Of a stretch of 8,137 nt of DNA, positions 6,147 to 8,137 are shown piece by piece (within the stretch, counting starts at the first letter, position 1; each line of letters opens with the position of its first letter). The DNA comes from DATKCA01 sp035544675 (GTDB taxonomy: Bacteria > Acidobacteriota > Thermoanaerobaculia > Gp7-AA8), in NCBI GenBank assembly GCA_035544675.1, contig DATKCA010000041.1:1-8137 (forward strand), read 5' to 3'. The notes under the pieces were generated by a model. It had not been told where the DNA came from and did no database searches. It saw nothing but the letters and a program-made list of their open reading frames with translations. Made by a program: the position numbers and the translations under genes.

Positions 6147-6245
6147 GGAATGGAGGCGCCGGTGTCCTCACCGGCGCCCCCTGGGCCGCGGCTCGAACCG
6201 GGCACGGGCTCGGGCTCGGGCGCCGCCAGGAATGGCGGCGCTCCA
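6147..6245. repeat. REPIN-like element: two opposed hairpins around a CGGGNN tract
   Basis: The left hairpin is a perfect 10-bp stem, GGCGCCGGTG at 6155-6164 with CACCGGCGCC at 6169-6178 and a TCCT loop. The right hairpin is an 8-bp stem, GCGCCGCC at 6220-6227 with GGCGGCGC at 6234-6241. The ends are inverted: TGGAG at 6151 and CTCCA ending at 6245. Between them, 6199-6222 is CGGGCA, CGGGCT, CGGGCT, CGGGCG, a third G-quadruplex pattern. The left end shares GGAATGGAG(G)CGCCGG with 4446-4460, and the right hairpin is the inverse of 2945-2969. It fills the gap between two convergent genes. Neither hairpin has a T-run, so it is not a standard terminator, though it may slow polymerase. Confidence 0.7.
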
Positions 6246-6249
6246 CCCG

Positions 6250-7689
6250 TCAGGTTTTTGCGGCCGGGGCGTAGAACGAGCGGCCGCGCACGTTCTCGTC
6301 GATCGACATGCCCTGCTGCAGCGCCGGGAACGCGCGCTGCTCGCAGTCGACGCGCTCGCACAGCCGGCACGACGTGCCGATGGGGACCGCGGCGTCGAGG
6401 TTGTCGAGGACGTAGCCGTCCGCGTAGACGAGATGGCGCGCGTCCTTGACCGGGCAGCCGATGCCGACCGCCATCAGCGCATCACCCGCCGCATACCCGT
6501 AGCTCTTGCGGATCGTCCGGGCCACGCAGAAGTACGCGGTGCCGTCCGGCATCTTCGAGAGCTGCGTGCGGATGCGGCCCGGCGTGAGAAACGCGGCGTG
6601 CACGTCCCAGCGCGGACACGATCCGGAAAAGCGCGCGAAGCGGATCCCCGTTCCGCTGAAGCGTTTGGAGATGTTGCCGGCGATGTCGACCCGCACGAAG
6701 TGAAACGGCACTCCCGCCGCGCCCGGCTTCCGCATCGTGGTGAGGCGATGGCAGACCTGCTCCCAGCTGGCCGTGTAGTGGTGCTGCAGCAGCTCGATGT
6801 CGTAGCGGATCTCCTCCGCCGTCCCGAGGAACTCGTCGTACGGCATCAGCAGCGCGCCTGCGAAATAGTTCGCCAGGGCCACGCGTCCGAGTCGGACTGA
6901 CTCCGGCGTGGTGAGGAGCTTGTCGTTGCGGCCCAGGACGGCGTCGATCACGCTTTGCACGCCCACGAGCCCGATCTGATGCGCGATCTGGAAATTGCGG
7001 CTCCACGGCGGCAGCACTTCCGACAGCGACAGCAGTCTGCGGTCCGGCTCGAAGCGCCGGAGCGCGCCGCGATCGCGACCGACCGGCGTGAGCACGACGT
7101 CGATGCCGTGGCGATCGCCAAGGAAACGCACCAGCGAGCGATACATGTCGGACCGATCGAAGTGCGCACCGGCGGCAATCCCCTCGGCCGCCTCTTCGAG
7201 CTCCGGAAAGAAATTCGCGTTTGCCTGAATCACATCCGACACCTCCTCGGACGGCAGGTGGGCCGGGTTCACTCCCTGAAAGTCGCGCCCGTCGTAGAGC
7301 TTCGCCGAAAGCGCGCGCGTCGACTCCATCGACGACCGATAAGCCTGATAGAGCGCAACCACCGCGCGAGCGACCGAAGGGTGGTCGGCGAGCTCGCGGA
7401 CGTCGTTCGTGGTGAGGGGATGCTCCTCGAACATCGCGTCGCCGAAGATCTCCTGCAGGTCGGCGGCGATCCGTCCCTGGCTCTCGTCGGCGAACGAGGC
7501 CACGTCGAGCTTGAACGTCTGCGCCAGTTTCACCAGAAGGTGCGCCGGCAGAGGCCGCTGGTTGTGCTCGATGAGATTGAGGTAACTCGGCGAGATCTCC
7601 AGCCGGGCCGCCAGATCGGTCTGGGTCAGACCTTCACGACGCCGGAGTCCCCGCAGCTTGCCGCCGAGGCGGAGGGTGGCTTTGGGCAT
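6250..7689 (-). CDS. RamB/PrpR/ScfR-type short-chain acyl-responsive regulator
   Basis: A 479-residue protein of typical family length. An XRE helix-turn-helix lies at about residues 8-62 (GLTQTDLAARLEISPSYLNL with the family's LIEHNQRPL). A central IrrE/ImmA-like domain has HQIGL at 237-241 where proteases have HExxH, so the zinc site is lost, as is usual for these regulators. The DUF2083-type C-terminal part has WEQVCHRLTTMRKPG, GNISKRFS, FARFSGSCPRWDVHAAF and a Cys trio at 441, 444 and 449 followed by RAFP. Known: RamB controls acetate and glyoxylate genes in Corynebacterium, and mycobacterial PrpR controls propionate genes and binds acyl-CoA and an iron-sulfur cluster. It diverges from malate synthase across 191 bases, supporting a glyoxylate-shunt role. 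AAAGGA lies seven bases before the ATG. Ligand and sign of regulation are inferred. Confidence 0.92.
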   Translation of the reverse strand: MPKATLRLGGKLRGLRRREGLTQTDLAARLEISPSYLNLIEHNQRPLPAHLLVKLAQTFKLDVASFADESQGRIAADLQEIFGDAMFEEHPLTTNDVRELADHPSVARAVVALYQAYRSSMESTRALSAKLYDGRDFQGVNPAHLPSEEVSDVIQANANFFPELEEAAEGIAAGAHFDRSDMYRSLVRFLGDRHGIDVVLTPVGRDRGALRRFEPDRRLLSLSEVLPPWSRNFQIAHQIGLVGVQSVIDAVLGRNDKLLTTPESVRLGRVALANYFAGALLMPYDEFLGTAEEIRYDIELLQHHYTASWEQVCHRLTTMRKPGAAGVPFHFVRVDIAGNISKRFSGTGIRFARFSGSCPRWDVHAAFLTPGRIRTQLSKMPDGTAYFCVARTIRKSYGYAAGDALMAVGIGCPVKDARHLVYADGYVLDNLDAAVPIGTSCRLCERVDCEQRAFPALQQGMSIDENVRGRSFYAPAAKT

Positions 7690-7696
7690 GGCACGA

Positions 7697-7702
7697 TCCT
7701 TT
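7697..7702 (-). promoter_or_regulatory. Ribosome binding site of the RamB-like regulator
   Basis: AAAGGA on the minus strand lies seven bases before the ATG (7687-7689), fixing the start just ahead of the helix-turn-helix domain. Confidence 0.7.
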
Positions 7703-7715
7703 AAATATTGTCTGA

Positions 7716-7758
7716 GTCATCTCGAGCGTCGGCGATTCCTCGCTACGCTCGGAATGAC
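7716..7758. repeat. Palindromic intergenic repeat of the ATTCCGAGCG-type family
   Basis: Outer arms GTCAT (7716-7720) and ATGAC (7754-7758) and inner arms CGAGCGT (7723-7729) and ACGCTCG (7745-7751) form an interrupted stem with a 15-base loop. The minus-strand sense GTCATTCCGAGCGTAGCGAG resembles a palindromic repeat common between genes of many Acidobacteriota and other environmental genomes, often mis-called as short proteins. It sits between the regulator and malate synthase. Family membership is from memory, not a search. Confidence 0.6.
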
Positions 7759-7766
7759 CCTGCAAA

Positions 7767-7805
7767 TTTACACCAATTTACAGATTTACACGAATACCTT
7801 TACAC
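7767..7805 (+). promoter_or_regulatory. Iterated TTTACAC motifs upstream of malate synthase, possible operator
   Basis: TTTACAC occurs at 7767-7773, 7785-7791 and 7799-7805, and TTTACAG at 7777-7783, start to start 10, 8 and 14 bases apart, in an AT-rich patch of a GC-rich region. On the minus strand the first copy adjoins TTTGCA, which resembles the core of the RamB site known from Corynebacterium. Binding by the neighbouring regulator is inference, and the block may simply be another repeat. Confidence 0.4.
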
Positions 7806-7842
7806 GCTCCGACACCCTAACAATCGAAAAGCGCTGTACTTG

Positions 7843-7871
7843 TTGACGATGGCGCATTCCCTGCTCATCTT
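7843..7871 (+). promoter_or_regulatory. Candidate promoter of malate synthase
   Basis: TTGACG at 7843-7848 is a near-consensus -35. A 17-base spacer leads to CATCTT at 7866-7871, which matches the -10 consensus at only three of six bases. Transcription would start around 7878, giving almost no leader before the ATG at 7881. Confidence 0.35.
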
Positions 7872-7880
7872 TATGACAGG

Positions 7881-8137
7881 ATGACGAACGTGGCGACGGA
7901 CATCGAGCTGACCGGCCGGAAGGCCCCGGGATACGACGAGATCCTCACCCCGGAGGCGCTCGCGTTCGTGGCCGGGCTGCAGCGGGCGTTCAATCGACGA
8001 AGGCTCGAGCTGCTGGAGCGCCGCGAGGGCGTGAAGCGACAGCTCGACGGTGGGAAGCTTCCCGACTTCCTGCCCGAGACCAGGCAGATCCGGGAGTCGG
8101 ACTGGACCGTCGCGCCGATTCGGCCCGACCTTCTGGA
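7881..8137 (+). CDS. aceB: Malate synthase A (3' partial)
   Basis: The frame is open to the right edge and gives the first 85 residues. Seen: GYDEILTPEALAFVAGLQRAFNRRR and LPDFLPETRQIRESDWTVAPIRPDL, the characteristic N-terminal region of malate synthase A, in the usual place and spacing. Known: the enzyme (EC 2.3.3.9) condenses glyoxylate with acetyl-CoA to malate, the second step of the glyoxylate shunt, in the cytoplasm. The catalytic barrel lies beyond the window. The start is uncertain. ATG at 7881 directly follows AGG with no spacing, while in-frame GTG at 7890 has AGGA about eight bases ahead; the difference is three residues. The neighbour is a divergent RamB-like regulator. Isocitrate lyase may follow outside the window, which cannot be seen. 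Confidence 0.9.
   Translation, partial: MTNVATDIELTGRKAPGYDEILTPEALAFVAGLQRAFNRRRLELLERREGVKRQLDGGKLPDFLPETRQIRESDWTVAPIRPDLL

Noticed and set aside
7658..7846. Short frame with a SHLERRRFLATLGMT-like peptide
   Set aside because: It is a translation of the palindromic intergenic repeat, a known source of spurious protein calls, and overlaps the regulator's start.

Overview
The window is GC-rich bacterial chromosomal DNA holding eight protein genes: six complete and one cut by each edge. No RNA gene, CRISPR array, transposase or phage gene was seen. The mix of genes suits an aerobic or microaerobic, periplasm-bearing heterotroph: exported PQQ-type sugar dehydrogenase, exported M48 protease, bacilliredoxin, exported di-haem cytochrome c and glyoxylate-shunt malate synthase. 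Together with abundant palindromic intergenic repeats, this makes me favour an Acidobacteriota-like soil or groundwater bacterium. That placement is inference; no marker gene is present to prove it.

Layout. (1) 1-853, plus strand: C-terminal part of a PQQ-dependent glucose/sorbosone dehydrogenase-like protein ending in two dockerin-type calcium loops. (2) 958-2932, plus strand: an exported M48 zinc metalloprotease, then after 34 bases a bacilliredoxin, closed by a perfect 9-bp hairpin with a T-run at 2947-2976. (3) 3032-4416: an XRE-type regulator on the minus strand diverges from a small ABM-like protein on the plus strand. The AT-rich gap between them carries a near-consensus plus-strand promoter, a minus-strand TATAAT box and imperfect inverted repeats, which looks like one autoregulated switch. 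The ABM gene ends in a strong terminator. (4) 4417-4748: a repeat-rich non-coding stretch (CGGGNN hexamers with G-quadruplex pattern, a 7-bp tandem repeat, palindromes). (5) 4749-6125: an exported di-haem cytochrome c of the cytochrome c peroxidase/MauG type. (6) 6147-6245: a compact element with two opposed hairpins around a third G-quadruplex tract, between convergent genes. (7) 6250-8137: a RamB/PrpR/ScfR-type regulator on the minus strand diverges from malate synthase A (aceB), which runs off the right edge. The pairing suggests local control of the glyoxylate shunt in response to acetate or another short-chain acyl substrate.

I found no clear undescribed multi-gene system. The most unusual material is non-coding. 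One dispersed repeat family appears as an opposed-hairpin doublet, as G-quadruplex-patterned tracts, and, through a 25-base exact inverted match, as the working terminator of the bacilliredoxin gene. The XRE/ABM divergent pair is the best candidate for a little-described regulatory module.
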